A DNA stretch of 64,000 bases from Pseudomonas hygromyciniae (lineage in GTDB: Bacteria > Pseudomonadota > Gammaproteobacteria > Pseudomonadales > Pseudomonadaceae). The notes below the pieces were generated by a model. The model made no database searches. It saw only the letters and a program-made list of their open reading frames with translations, and was not told the origin of the DNA. This document shows, piece by piece, positions 55,397 through 64,000 of the stretch. Position numbers and translations under genes: made by a program. Position 1 is the first letter of the stretch; every line of letters begins with the position of its first letter. Location: the NCBI RefSeq assembly GCF_016925675.1, contig NZ_CP070506.1:3222501-3286500 (forward strand), read 5' to 3'.

Positions 55397-56787
55397 CAGG
55401 CAACTCCCAGGATTGAAGACAGGTGTGCATTGAGGAACTTGCCGCCAGGGTCGAGGGCCTGACGCACCCGCGCGAACTCGTCCCAGCGCGGATACAGGGC
55501 CTGCAGGGTACGGGCATTGAGGGTGTGCAATTTGCCCCAATGCGGCCGCCCGGCGTATTTCCAGAAGATCGGCTCGACGGCGGCGAAGAAGTTGTGGTGG
55601 TCCATGGTGTAGTGCTGGTGCACCGAGATCGAACAGCTGTCGCGGCCTTCAAACATGCTCAGGGGAATATCGTCAGCCTTGACGTAGCGGTACTCGATGG
55701 GAAACCAGGTGCGCAGGTCCTTGTCGCGGATCAGCTTGAGGATTTCCCGCAGGCAGGCCGGGCCGTGTTCGGCGGGCACCGAATATTCCATCTCGTTGAA
55801 ACGCACATTGCGCACGTTGGCGTAGACCTCGAACGATTGCGCTACCCGCTCCTGGAAACTGGCGAAGTAGCGCAGACTGTTGAGCAGCGTGCGGCGCATT
55901 TCGGGAAAGTCGCTGGTGTATTTGTCGAGGTTTTCGATGATCGACACAAACTCATTGCCACCCGCCTCTGCCGGATCAATTGGCGGGGTTGGGGCGTCGG
56001 CGGTTTCGTTGAGGGCGATGGACAACGCGTAGTCGGAATGCGTCACCACCAACATCTCCCAGTGCTGGTTTTGCTGGGTGTTTTTCGCCACGTCCTCCAG
56101 CAGTTCTTCGGTCTTGGCGATCCATTGGCGTTCGCGCAAACGGTAGGGTTCGCGGTTTTGCAGGCGCACGCGGGTAGTCACGCCGAGCGCGCCCAGTGAC
56201 ACTCGCGCAGCATTGAACACCTCGGGTTCACGGGTGGCGTCGCAGTCCAGCACTTCGCCCTGGGCCGTCACCAGTTGCAGACCGGTGACACCGGCGGAAT
56301 ACGAGGTAAACCCGACGCCCGTGCCGTGGGTCGAGGTGGAGATGGCACCCGCCAGCGTCTGGTAGTCGATGTCCGCCATGTTCGGCAACGCCTGGCCGAT
56401 CGCCTTGAGCGCAGGCCCCATGCGTGACATGGGTGTGCCGGCGGCGAAGGTGGCTTGCAGGGTACTGGCGTCGTGATCGAGTAAGCCATTGAAAAAACTC
56501 AGCGACAGCAACGTACCATCTGTCGGCACCAAGGCACTGAACGAATGACCCGAACCCACCGGGCGGATCTTGCCCGGGGCCTGGCGAATGACCTGCACCA
56601 ACTCCTCCAGATCCTTGGGCGCCAGGCGCTCAAGGGGCAGGCAGCTTTGTGCACCCGACCAATTGCGCCAGGGGATCAAGCGCGGTGCCCGGGCCAATTG
56701 GGCCAGCGCCGGGTTACTGCTCATTGCCAGGAATGCACCGGCCACCGCCGAGCGCTGCAACAGTTGCCTGCGTGAAAGCACCATCAC
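55396..56787 (-). CDS. Tat-exported FAD-linked oxidase, D-arabinono-1,4-lactone oxidase (ALO) family
   Basis: A 463-residue protein: Tat signal MMVLSRRQLLQRSAVAGAFLAMSS, FAD_binding_4 domain with RPVGSGHSFSALVPTDG (the histidine may bind FAD covalently) and GAISTSTHGTG, then the ALO domain with HWGKLHTLNARTLQALYPRW. Oxidises a polyol or lactone in the periplasm. The adjacent cytochrome c would take the electrons. Operon position two of three. Confidence 0.85.
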   Translation of the reverse strand: MMVLSRRQLLQRSAVAGAFLAMSSNPALAQLARAPRLIPWRNWSGAQSCLPLERLAPKDLEELVQVIRQAPGKIRPVGSGHSFSALVPTDGTLLSLSFFNGLLDHDASTLQATFAAGTPMSRMGPALKAIGQALPNMADIDYQTLAGAISTSTHGTGVGFTSYSAGVTGLQLVTAQGEVLDCDATREPEVFNAARVSLGALGVTTRVRLQNREPYRLRERQWIAKTEELLEDVAKNTQQNQHWEMLVVTHSDYALSIALNETADAPTPPIDPAEAGGNEFVSIIENLDKYTSDFPEMRRTLLNSLRYFASFQERVAQSFEVYANVRNVRFNEMEYSVPAEHGPACLREILKLIRDKDLRTWFPIEYRYVKADDIPLSMFEGRDSCSISVHQHYTMDHHNFFAAVEPIFWKYAGRPHWGKLHTLNARTLQALYPRWDEFARVRQALDPGGKFLNAHLSSILGVA

Positions 56788-56801
56788 CTACCCCATTGTT
56801 G

Positions 56802-57158
56802 TTATTGGATATGAACACCGGCCATGAAACCGATCAGCCCGAGGAACTGCTCCTCGGAGCACTGCATGCACAGGCCCATCGGCGGCATGCCGTGGTAGCC
56901 GTTGAGGGTATGGTCCAGCAGGGTGTCCGGGCCTTGGGCGACACGCGGGCTCCAGGCCTGGCTATCGCCGGTCAGTGGCGCGCCGGATGCCGGGTTGGCG
57001 TGGCAGAGTTTGCAACTGCTGTCATAAATCCGGGCCAGGGCCGGATCGGTGGGGACGGCGGTGCTCGCCGTGGCAGGTTGCGGTGTGTCGTCACAGGCTG
57101 ACAGCAGGCCAACCAAGGCCAGCAGCAAACCGATGCGACAGGAGGTCGTAGACCACAT
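56802..57158 (-). CDS. c-type cytochrome lipoprotein
   Basis: A 118-residue mono-haem cytochrome: signal ending in lipobox LLSACDD, haem motif SSCKLCHANP, and GMPPMGLCMQCSEEQF supplying an axial Met and extra cysteines, as in cytochrome c5-like proteins. First gene of the operon with the oxidase (14-nt gap). Likely electron acceptor for it. ATG 57158 or 57164. Confidence 0.85.
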   Translation of the reverse strand: MWSTTSCRIGLLLALVGLLSACDDTPQPATASTAVPTDPALARIYDSSCKLCHANPASGAPLTGDSQAWSPRVAQGPDTLLDHTLNGYHGMPPMGLCMQCSEEQFLGLIGFMAGVHIQ

Positions 57159-57312
57159 AGCCACCCTCTTTATTAGGTATGAACAACTGGGTTCACACTA
57201 AGTCAGTGGCGGCGCGGTGTTGAGGGTATTGGCGGACATAAAGGGGGCTTGGGCGGACAGGGTCGGGCGACCGGCGATCCATGACAGAAGGCCGGCGCCC
57301 GTGACAGCCGGC

Positions 57313-58065
57313 TTAGAAAGCCAGGCCGACCTTGAAGCCGTACTCATCGCGTTTGAGCTTGGTGTTATCGGCCACTTCGGAATCCGCGTCGAGCTTGTAC
57401 TCAGTGCGGGTGTAGTACAGGCCAGCCATCACCGGCAGGTCGCCGTTCTGGTTCATCAGCAGGCTGACTTCGGCGTAGGGGTTAGTGCGGTCCTTGAGGT
57501 CCACGGTATCGCTGCCAATGCCGTCGACCTTGAGCTTGGCGCGGCCGTCGAGGGTGTGGCGGGCACCTACTTCGACGCGCATGGTCATGCTGTCGAACTG
57601 ATGGTTGTACCCCAGCGCAGCCTTGGCAAACGGCGACTTGCTGGTGAGTTTCATGTCGTAGTCGCCGGAGTCTGGTTCATAGCGAGTCCAGCTATAACCA
57701 CCACCGACCAGCACATCGACAAAGTTGCGCGCATCCAGCGCGGCGCGCCAACCCAGGTCGAGGTCTGCCTGGCCTTCCTTGAGTTTGTTGTCGCTTTTCT
57801 TGCCAAACTTGGCGTCCACACCGGCCTGGTAGATAAAGCCGGATTCAGCGGTCAGCTTGTTGCCGAAGTTATAGAACAGGCCGGCTTCGGGCATATGGTC
57901 CTTGTCGCTTTCACTGCCGCCTTCAAGCTTGAAGTCGTTGTAGCTGCCCAGGATACCGAAGGTGGAAATCGGGTCGGTGGACGGTGCAGCGAAGACCACG
58001 GCCGGTGCGGCTACCAAGGCCAGGACCGAAGAATTCTTGAGGATTTTTCCGAATAGTTTGGACAT
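57313..58065 (-). CDS. Outer-membrane beta-barrel protein
   Basis: A 250-residue protein with a signal peptide (to about AAPAVVFA) and alternating strands (FGILGSYNDFKLEGGSESD, YNFGNKLTAESGFIYQAGVD). The C-terminal aromatic VGLAF is the usual barrel-insertion signal. Looks like an OmpW/OmpA-barrel-sized protein; no specific family recognised. It lies 154 nt upstream of the cytochrome operon on the same strand and may be read with it. Confidence 0.7.
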   Translation of the reverse strand: MSKLFGKILKNSSVLALVAAPAVVFAAPSTDPISTFGILGSYNDFKLEGGSESDKDHMPEAGLFYNFGNKLTAESGFIYQAGVDAKFGKKSDNKLKEGQADLDLGWRAALDARNFVDVLVGGGYSWTRYEPDSGDYDMKLTSKSPFAKAALGYNHQFDSMTMRVEVGARHTLDGRAKLKVDGIGSDTVDLKDRTNPYAEVSLLMNQNGDLPVMAGLYYTRTEYKLDADSEVADNTKLKRDEYGFKVGLAF

Positions 58066-58212
58066 CGTTTCACATCTCCATTTTAGGGTGGGCAAATTAT
58101 TCAGGAACCGGTTCGAACCCCCTGCTGCGCGAAAGGTTCGAATTAATTTGCCTTGATTTGGAGGTAAAACGCTTCAGCGAAGGCTCTGGATCAAGCCTCC
58201 TGGGCGCAGCTA

Positions 58213-59046
58213 TTAAGTATCGGCCAATAACTGCGCGAGTTTGGGCCGCAGCTGTGGATGTTCGGGCAGACGCAAACCAAACGCCTCTTGCAGCAGCGCC
58301 AGCAGTTCGTCGACGTCGGTGATCTGGCGTTTCTCACTGTCCCGGCCCAGGTGATGGACGGCGTAGTTGCCATTGTTCAAGGTGCGACGCAACCCTGGTC
58401 CGATCAGGGCCACTTTCAACTGCCCCAGGAACGGCGAGTTGGGGTGAGTCGAGACATACCAGTTACCGATTTCGTAGTCGAAGTGCGACTGCGGCTGTAG
58501 GTCGAACACGTATAGCCCGCGCCATTCCTCGCCAACCTGGGCCCACAAGGTGTAGCTGTCGGCGTTCAAGGTCAGTCGATACGGTTCATGTGTGGTGGCC
58601 TGGGGCGCCTGAGTGTTCAGGCGCAGGGGGCTGGTGGGCACCATGCCACCAAAGCCGACATCGGTGATGTAGCGTTCGCCGTTTATTGTCACCAGGCTCA
58701 GGCGATGGGTGCGGGCGGTCAGCGCATCGGGGGGACCGCCCATCACCACGCGGCCAGTAATGCCCCGCGCGTCGAAGCCCAGCTCTTGCAGCAACGTCAG
58801 GAACATCTGGTTGAGCTCGTAGCAATAGCCGCCTCGCCCGTCCAGCAGGACTTTTTGTTCGACGCTGGCCAGATCAATGGGGACCGGCACCTGCAGCAGG
58901 GTCGAGAGGCTTTCGAAAACGAAGCGACTGACATGGCGCAATTGCAACTGGGCCAAGGTCTCGAGCGTGGGCGCTGGCGGTGTGTCATACCCCAGCCGTT
59001 GCAGGTACAGACGGCTGTGAGTCAGGCTCGGTGAATCCTGGGGCAT
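58213..59046 (-). CDS. nat: Arylamine N-acetyltransferase (NAT)
   Basis: A 277-residue enzyme. The Cys-His-Asp triad is visible: RGGYCYELNQMF, ARTHRLSLV and YITDVGFGG. The N-terminal LYLQRLGYDTPPAPTLETLA and MVPTSPLRLN are typical. Transfers acetyl from acetyl-CoA to aromatic amines in the cytoplasm. Confidence 0.92.
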   Translation of the reverse strand: MPQDSPSLTHSRLYLQRLGYDTPPAPTLETLAQLQLRHVSRFVFESLSTLLQVPVPIDLASVEQKVLLDGRGGYCYELNQMFLTLLQELGFDARGITGRVVMGGPPDALTARTHRLSLVTINGERYITDVGFGGMVPTSPLRLNTQAPQATTHEPYRLTLNADSYTLWAQVGEEWRGLYVFDLQPQSHFDYEIGNWYVSTHPNSPFLGQLKVALIGPGLRRTLNNGNYAVHHLGRDSEKRQITDVDELLALLQEAFGLRLPEHPQLRPKLAQLLADT

Positions 59047-59206
59047 GGCGCATTCCTTGGGCGTGGGGCGAAGGTTTCACTAATACCTGTAACCGGTGCC
59101 GCTGCCAATACTGATCTGTAGCAATAGGTCGACCTGTTACACCACAAACTTTCTGAACCTTTCTGAACCTAATTGCATCAACTCCATATCAAAACAGGGA
59201 GGCAAT

Positions 59207-59449
59207 ATGGGCACGGCAACGATCTACACCATCCATTACAGGCTTCACGGCGAACCCAAGTCCTTTGTGGTGCGGGCAGAGGTGATGAACAACGCCGAGG
59301 CATGGCATTGGGCCAGTTGTGATGCGGGGGTGGCTCACGTTGGGCGCATTGGCCGTCATGGCCATGAGCGCACGAAGAAAACCACCCGGCCATGGGCGGA
59401 GAAATACGGCATCACCGAGGTTACCTGGGTCGCACCCAAGCACTTGTAG
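59207..59449 (+). CDS. Small conserved protein, probably DUF6555 type
   Basis: An 80-residue protein (MGTATIYTIHYRLHGEPKSF, EAWHWASCDAGVAHVG, EKYGITEVTWVAPKHL). ATG 59207 after GGGAGG. It resembles the small Pseudomonas DUF6555 proteins; function unknown. Two tandem TTTCTGAACC copies lie in the upstream leader. Confidence 0.65.
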   Translation: MGTATIYTIHYRLHGEPKSFVVRAEVMNNAEAWHWASCDAGVAHVGRIGRHGHERTKKTTRPWAEKYGITEVTWVAPKHL

Positions 59450-59491
59450 TCGCTGGGTCCCAGCGATGATGCGCGTCAAGGATTAACACCG

Positions 59492-59698
59492 TTATCTGGG
59501 TTTTAGATTGCCCAAAGGATCATAAGCCGGCTGCTTGCCGGCTTTGTGCTTCTTGTCCAACGGGGCTATGGCTGGGCCGACGGGGTCTACCTGTGGGTCT
59601 GCCACATCCGGGGAGTCCGGGTCAAAACCCAAATCAGGCTGATCAGTGGCGTGTTCCGACGAGTGCGGGCCACCAGGCTTTTTCGATTGTTCAGTCAC
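59492..59698 (-). CDS. Small Asp/Pro-rich hypothetical protein
   Basis: A 68-residue protein: MTEQSKKPGGPHSSEHATDQ followed by a D/P-rich middle (LGFDPDSPDVADPQVDPVGP) and a basic end (LDKKHKAGKQPAYDPLGNLKPR). It looks unstructured. GTG 59698 is chosen because AAGGAG lies 6 nt upstream; ATG 59704 would sit directly on the Shine-Dalgarno. No function recognised. Confidence 0.55.
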   Translation of the reverse strand: MTEQSKKPGGPHSSEHATDQPDLGFDPDSPDVADPQVDPVGPAIAPLDKKHKAGKQPAYDPLGNLKPR

Positions 59699-59848
59699 GG
59701 CCATCTCCTTCGCGTTGCTCACGATGCATACACTTCTTAGAGAAAACCCTGGCCGCCATCGTTCAACTTTCTCACGCCCACCCATAAACCGTGAGAAGAT
59801 GCCGCGCCGCGCAATACCCCTACTTAGCTCATGGAGACTGCACCCCGC

Positions 59849-60370
59849 ATGTTTGAGATCAAACCCGTCGATCCGCAAACCTATCGCCAGCAGACCCGCC
59901 GCAGCACGTTGATCGTCGCGGTGATCTTCGTCGCCCTGGCCATGCTGCTGTCGAGCCTGGCCGTGATGGTGTTTGGCGAGCCCGGCGGCGACAACTTCCG
60001 CTTCAATATCGGTGGTGTAGTGGCTGGGGTAGTGCTGACCATTGCCCTGGTACGCGGCCCGCTCTGGTCACAGGCGTGGCTGGCGCCGGCGGTCTATGGC
60101 TGGCAGCTCAAGCGCAACCTGATGCGGGTGACCAACGTGATGCACAAGGTGACCGAGCGGGCACAGGCCAACGATCCGAAGGCGCTCAAATTGCTGCGGT
60201 TCTATCACTTGGGGCTGACGCAGATGCACGAGCTGGACGCCAATTCCAGCGCACAGGCGCAACTGGTCGGCGAGATCGAAAAGCATAAGGCGCAGATGAA
60301 GGCGCTGGGAATCAAGACCGAGCAAACGCGCCTGGATCCGGCGTGGTTGAAGGCCATGAAGGACAACTGA
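59849..60370 (+). CDS. DUF3087-type membrane protein
   Basis: A 173-residue protein: MFEIKPVDPQTYRQQTRRST, two helices (LIVAVIFVALAMLLSSLAVMV; FNIGGVVAGVVLTIALV), then a helical cytoplasmic domain (KLLRFYHLGLTQMHELDANS). Matches the gammaproteobacterial DUF3087 pattern. ATG 59849 is used. Function unknown. Confidence 0.75.
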   Translation: MFEIKPVDPQTYRQQTRRSTLIVAVIFVALAMLLSSLAVMVFGEPGGDNFRFNIGGVVAGVVLTIALVRGPLWSQAWLAPAVYGWQLKRNLMRVTNVMHKVTERAQANDPKALKLLRFYHLGLTQMHELDANSSAQAQLVGEIEKHKAQMKALGIKTEQTRLDPAWLKAMKDN

Positions 60371-60441
60371 CTTTGGAGCCGGCTTGCAAGCGATGGCGAT
60401 TCTCAAACCGCTACCGCCCACAAGCCGGCGCCTGCATGGGG

Positions 60442-61310
60442 TCAGACGGGGAAGATCGCGCCAAGGTCCAGATGCCCGTCCTTGAGCGGCGGGCACCAGT
60501 AGTAGCCACCGGTCAACGGCGTGCTGATGCGGTACAGGCCATCGACAATCCCGTCTTCCAGGCCGCTCATGCGGCGTAACTGGGCCTCAAAGGCATCGAA
60601 GGAGTGGCCGAACGCGAGGAACATCAACCCCGCCTGGCCATTTTCGGCCCAGGGCATGGAGCGGCGCACCACAAAGGCTTCGGGGGTGAAGCTCTCCTGG
60701 GCGGTGCGCTTGACGTGGGCGGACTCGGGGGGCGTCGTCCAGTTCTTCGTTATCGCCATGGCGACGCCCGATGATGTGGTCGCGCTCCTGGGCCGGCAAG
60801 GCGGCGAAACCATCCAGGTCGTGCTGCCATTGCTGGATCGCGGCAAAGCTGGCGCCGCTGCCGGCGACGGCGGCTTCGACTGCGGCGTCGTCGTGGGGGG
60901 TTTTCGGTGCCGTCTTCGTAGTCGGTCAAGTCAAAACCGGTCTTGTAGCGGAAGCCTTCAGTCATCTGTACCAGGCGAAACGCCGGCGCCAGGGCTTTTT
61001 CAAAAGCCCGGCTACGCAGCAGCAACTCACCACGGTCTTCGCCATGCAGCCAGCACCACAACGCCTGTTGGGTCGCTGGGTTGTTGGCGCCGGGCCCCGA
61101 GATCGGCGGGAAGCTGCGCAAGCCTTCGACGCGCGCGCCGAGTGCCTTGACCAGTGGCTCACCCAACCCCACCACCACTGCCGAGTCGGCCAACTGCACC
61201 AGCGCGTCGAGCGCTGCCGGCACGGCGTCAATGGCCTCGATGGCAAAAAACAGATGACGTGCCTGCAACGGCACCGGTGCGGCAAGAATGCCGGGCTGGT
61301 ACTGACTCAT
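60442..61310 (-). pseudogene. DyP-type haem peroxidase, two frameshifts
   Basis: The N-terminal part (MSQYQPGILAAPVPLQARHL to FDLTDYEDGTENP, with the catalytic Asp of the GxxDG motif) and the C-terminal part (KRTAQESFTPEAFVVRRSMP, FLAFGHSFDAFEAQLRRMSG, GGYYWCPPL) are typical. The breaks are G6 60895-60900 and G6 60727-60732; removing one base from each restores DYEDGTENPHDDA and ELDDAPESAHVKR. Oxidises dyes and phenolics with peroxide. A cytoplasmic or encapsulated enzyme. Confidence 0.8.
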
Positions 61311-61450
61311 ATGAACTCCTTCAAGAAAGCCGCGCAGTTTACCCGGCACAGCCCCACTGTGCGTAGGGAAATGCGCGTAAGCCTTGCAACAGAGCCCTCG
61401 GATGGGGGAATCTCTGACTCAAGCTGTGCAACCACTCCAGGGGTAGCGAC

Positions 61451-63076
61451 ATGACCACAAATCACCTGCTTGCCAATCTGTTTCCCACCGCCAACGACAT
61501 TCCCGAACATTTTCGCCTCGCCGCCCCGATCGAACAGCGCGATTATCTGGTCGACGGCCAGTTGCGCACCTGGAACGGCCCCTTGGCCCAAGTGCGCAGC
61601 CCGGTCCAGTTGGCCGGCGCTGACGGCGACACGCCAGTGATTATTGGCAGCACGCCCCTGCTGGATGCCGAAACCGCCCTGCTCGCCCTCGACGCAGCGG
61701 TACGGGCCTATGATCGTGGCCAGGGCCAATGGCCAACCATGCGCGTGGTCGAGCGCATCCAGCACGTCGAGGCATTTTTGCGGCGCATGCGCGAACAGCG
61801 CGATGCCGTGGTGAAACTGCTGATGTGGGAAATCGGCAAGAACCTCAAGGATTCCCAGAAAGAATTCGACCGCACCTGTGACTACATCACCGACACCATC
61901 AATGCCCTCAAGGAACTGGACCGCCGCTCCAGCCGCTTCGAGCTGGAACAGGACACCCTGGGGCAAATCCGCCGCGTGCCCATGGGCGTGGCGCTGTGCA
62001 TGGGCCCCTATAACTACCCGCTCAACGAAACCTTCACCACGCTGATTCCGGCACTGATCATGGGTAACACCGTGGTGTTCAAGCCGGCCAAGCTCGGCGT
62101 GCTGTTGATCCGTCCGTTGCTGGAGGCCTTTCGCGACAGCTTCCCGGCCGGGGTCATCAATGTGATCTATGGCAGCGGCCGCGAAACCGTCAGTGCGCTG
62201 ATGGCCAGCGGCAAGGTGGATATCTTTGCGTTTATCGGCACCAACAAGGCAGCCAGTGATTTGAAGAAGCTGCACCCTCGCCCCCATCGCCTGCGCGCGG
62301 CCCTGGGGCTGGATGCGAAAAACCCCGGCATCGTGCTGCCCGAGGTCGATCTGGAGAATGCGGTCAATGAGGCTGTCACCGGTTCGCTGTCGTTCAACGG
62401 CCAGCGTTGCACCGCGTTGAAAATCCTGTTTGTGCATGAAGCCGTGGTCGACCGTTTCATCGAAAAATTCAACCAGAAACTCGCCACCCTCAAGCCGGGC
62501 ATGCCCTGGGAAGACGGTGTGTCGCTGACACCGTTGCCGGAGGTAGGCAAGGTGGATTACCTCAATGGGCTGGTGGCCGATGCCGCGCAACACGGGGCCA
62601 AGGTGGTGAACGCCAATGGTGGTGCCAGCCGTGGCTCGTTCTTCTACCCGGCGGTGCTGTACCCGGTGAACCCGCAAATGCGTGTGTACCACGAGGAGCA
62701 GTTCGGCCCGGTGGTGCCCATCGTGCCCTATCGCGACCTGGACACGGTGATCGACTACGTACTGGAGTCGGATTTCGGCCAACAGTTGAGCATTTTCGGC
62801 ACCGACCCGGCGCAAGTCGGGCGCCTGGTGGACACCTTTGCCAATCAGGTGGGCCGGATCAATATCAACGCCCAGTGCCAGCGCGGCCCGGACACGTTCC
62901 CATTCAATGGTCGCAAGAACTCGGCCGAGGGCACGCTGTCGGTGCATGACGCGCTGCGGGTATTCTCGATCCGCACCCTGGTGGCCACCAAGTTCCAGGA
63001 CAGCAACAAAGAGCTGATCAGCGATATCATTCGTGAGCGGGCGTCGAGCTTCCTGACCACCGACTATATTTTCTAG
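61451..63076 (+). CDS. gapN: NADP-dependent glyceraldehyde-3-phosphate dehydrogenase (GapN-type aldehyde dehydrogenase)
   Basis: A 541-residue aldehyde dehydrogenase. The catalytic cysteine is in FNGQRCTALK, GPYNYPLNE and FKPAKLG contact cofactor, and the NADP-preferring GapN pattern is retained. Converts glyceraldehyde-3-phosphate directly to 3-phosphoglycerate with NADPH. Cytoplasmic. Long for the family (usual about 480-500), with a longer N-terminus (MTTNHLLANLFPTANDIPEH). Intact. Confidence 0.85.
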   Translation: MTTNHLLANLFPTANDIPEHFRLAAPIEQRDYLVDGQLRTWNGPLAQVRSPVQLAGADGDTPVIIGSTPLLDAETALLALDAAVRAYDRGQGQWPTMRVVERIQHVEAFLRRMREQRDAVVKLLMWEIGKNLKDSQKEFDRTCDYITDTINALKELDRRSSRFELEQDTLGQIRRVPMGVALCMGPYNYPLNETFTTLIPALIMGNTVVFKPAKLGVLLIRPLLEAFRDSFPAGVINVIYGSGRETVSALMASGKVDIFAFIGTNKAASDLKKLHPRPHRLRAALGLDAKNPGIVLPEVDLENAVNEAVTGSLSFNGQRCTALKILFVHEAVVDRFIEKFNQKLATLKPGMPWEDGVSLTPLPEVGKVDYLNGLVADAAQHGAKVVNANGGASRGSFFYPAVLYPVNPQMRVYHEEQFGPVVPIVPYRDLDTVIDYVLESDFGQQLSIFGTDPAQVGRLVDTFANQVGRININAQCQRGPDTFPFNGRKNSAEGTLSVHDALRVFSIRTLVATKFQDSNKELISDIIRERASSFLTTDYIF

Positions 63077-63093
63077 ATTCGACATTGCTCCAG

Positions 63094-63121
63094 TGTGGGA
63101 GCGGGCAAGCCCACTCCCACA
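63094..63121. terminator. Hairpin after gapN
   Basis: TGTGGGAGCGGGCAAGCCCACTCCCACA: an 8-bp outer stem TGTGGGAG/CTCCCACA and a GGGC..GCCC inner stem. REP-related; likely transcription end. Confidence 0.5.
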
Positions 63122-63130
63122 TTGGACTGC

Positions 63131-64000
63131 ATGACATCTATCGATGAGGCCCTCTTAATCCCGATGAACCTGCCGCCCTTCGCCCGCCGCCTGTTGCGGC
63201 CCCTGCTCGATCCCTATCGCCGCTATCGCAACGCCAAACTGATCCACGCCGTGCGTGTGTCCATCGGTCTGCTGGCCACCATCCTGCTCACCACCGGTCT
63301 GAACCTGCCCCATGGCGAATGGGCCTCGGTGACCATGCTGGTGGTCATCGGCGGCTTGCAGCACCACGGCAATATCGGCAAGAAAGCCGTGGAACGGGCC
63401 TATGGCACGCTGATCGGTGCCAGCGTCGGCCTGTTGCTGGTGGTGCAAGAGGCGTATATGGGCCAGCCGCTGCTCACCTATCTGCTGATGTCAGTGGTGT
63501 GTGGGTTCTTTTCCTATCACGCCATCGGCAAGGGTGGATACACCGCGCTGCTGTCGGCGATCACCGTGTTTATCGTTGCAGGCCATGGGGCTAACCCGTT
63601 GTCCGATGGCCTGTGGCGCACCGTGGATATCCTGATCGGCATCGCCCTGGCCCTGGCGTTTTCCTTCGCCCTGCCGCTGTATGCGGTGTATTCCTGGCGC
63701 TACAACCTGGCCAGTGCGCTGCGTGATTGCGCCGCCATCTATAGCCGGATCATCAGTGGCCAGTCGGTCACCGATGATGAGCATCTCAAACTGCTCAATC
63801 GCTTGAATGCAGCGATGCTGCAACTGCGCTCGCTGATGCCGTCGGTGTCCAAGGAAGTGCGGATTTCCATGACCGAACTGGATGCGATCCAGCGGCATCT
63901 GCGGATGTGCATCAGCACCCTGGAAATTCTCGGTAACACACGACCTGATCCACGGGACAAGCAGGCACTGGCCCGTATGCAACTGGCGCTCAAGGCTGAG
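63131..64000 (+). CDS. FUSC-family membrane protein, 3' end beyond window
   Basis: The frame is open to the window edge (at least 290 residues). Helices such as VSIGLLATILLTTGLNL and LLVVQEAYMG follow MNLPPFARRLLRPLLDPYRR, and a cytoplasmic helical region (MPSVSKEVRISMTELDAIQR) comes later. This is the fusaric-acid-resistance/aromatic-acid exporter fold (FUSC). ATG 63164 matches typical family starts; ATG 63131 is in the same frame. Only the N-terminal membrane half and part of the soluble domain are visible. Confidence 0.8.
   Translation, partial: MTSIDEALLIPMNLPPFARRLLRPLLDPYRRYRNAKLIHAVRVSIGLLATILLTTGLNLPHGEWASVTMLVVIGGLQHHGNIGKKAVERAYGTLIGASVGLLLVVQEAYMGQPLLTYLLMSVVCGFFSYHAIGKGGYTALLSAITVFIVAGHGANPLSDGLWRTVDILIGIALALAFSFALPLYAVYSWRYNLASALRDCAAIYSRIISGQSVTDDEHLKLLNRLNAAMLQLRSLMPSVSKEVRISMTELDAIQRHLRMCISTLEILGNTRPDPRDKQALARMQLALKAE

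Noticed and set aside
61307..63085. A 592-codon minus-strand open frame over gapN
   Set aside because: The plus strand encodes an intact aldehyde dehydrogenase; the antisense frame is a codon-bias shadow with no recognisable domain.

Overview
This is a 64 kb chromosomal stretch from a fluorescent-group Pseudomonas. The base composition is high in G+C, intergenic spaces carry Pseudomonas REP/REPIN palindromes, and it holds a full nirS-type d1-haem locus, a FecI/FecR/TonB-receptor cell-surface signalling set and a type VI secretion cluster in the order known from P. aeruginosa HSI-2.

Layout. (1) 1-3.9 kb, regulators: the remains of a NarX-like kinase fused to the start of a cupredoxin gene, narL, a DMT permease, a LysR regulator and a DNR-like CRP/FNR regulator. 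(2) 3.9-9.6 kb: a PatB-type C-S lyase, a Mop molybdate-binding protein, then a TonB siderophore receptor with fecR and fecI, all on the minus strand behind a Fur-box-like site. (3) 9.7-15.6 kb, a lower-G+C accessory island: cytochrome b561, a Yellow/MRJP-like exported protein, a second truncated copy of the fecI 5' end, and two serralysin-like RTX protease genes joined by an IS3-family element that has replaced the end of one and the front of the other. (4) 15.8-26.6 kb, denitrifying nitrite reductase: nirP-nirO-nirQ divergent from nirSMCFDLGHJEN, with one ANR/DNR-type box between them. (5) 26.8-29.9 kb: a PTS EIIC-EAL fusion and two small proteins. (6) 29.9-50.9 kb, T6SS: tssA-B-C-E-F-G-clpV-sfa-orfX-fha-tssJ-K-L-M-stp-stk on the minus strand and hcp divergent. 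The hcp upstream region has a sigma-54-like -24/-12 element and paired TGCGCA palindromes at enhancer distance, which suits control by the cluster's own enhancer-binding protein Sfa. (7) 50.9-64 kb, housekeeping and accessory metabolism: aldo/keto reductase, AraC regulator, an outer-membrane transporter, a compact operon of exported redox proteins (cytochrome c lipoprotein, Tat-exported ALO-type FAD oxidase, Tat-exported alanine-racemase-fold enzyme), an outer-membrane barrel protein, arylamine N-acetyltransferase, small conserved proteins, a DyP peroxidase, a NADP-dependent glyceraldehyde-3-phosphate dehydrogenase and the start of a FUSC-family transporter.

A warning for readers: eight genes (DMT permease, nirO, nirE, nirN, stk, clpV, the outer-membrane transporter, the DyP peroxidase) are broken by twelve frameshifts. 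Every one is a single extra base in a homopolymer run of 5-8, and none is a deletion. The reading frames on both sides look well conserved. A systematic sequence or consensus error is at least as likely as real gene loss. These genes are listed as pseudogenes because that is what the given sequence encodes.
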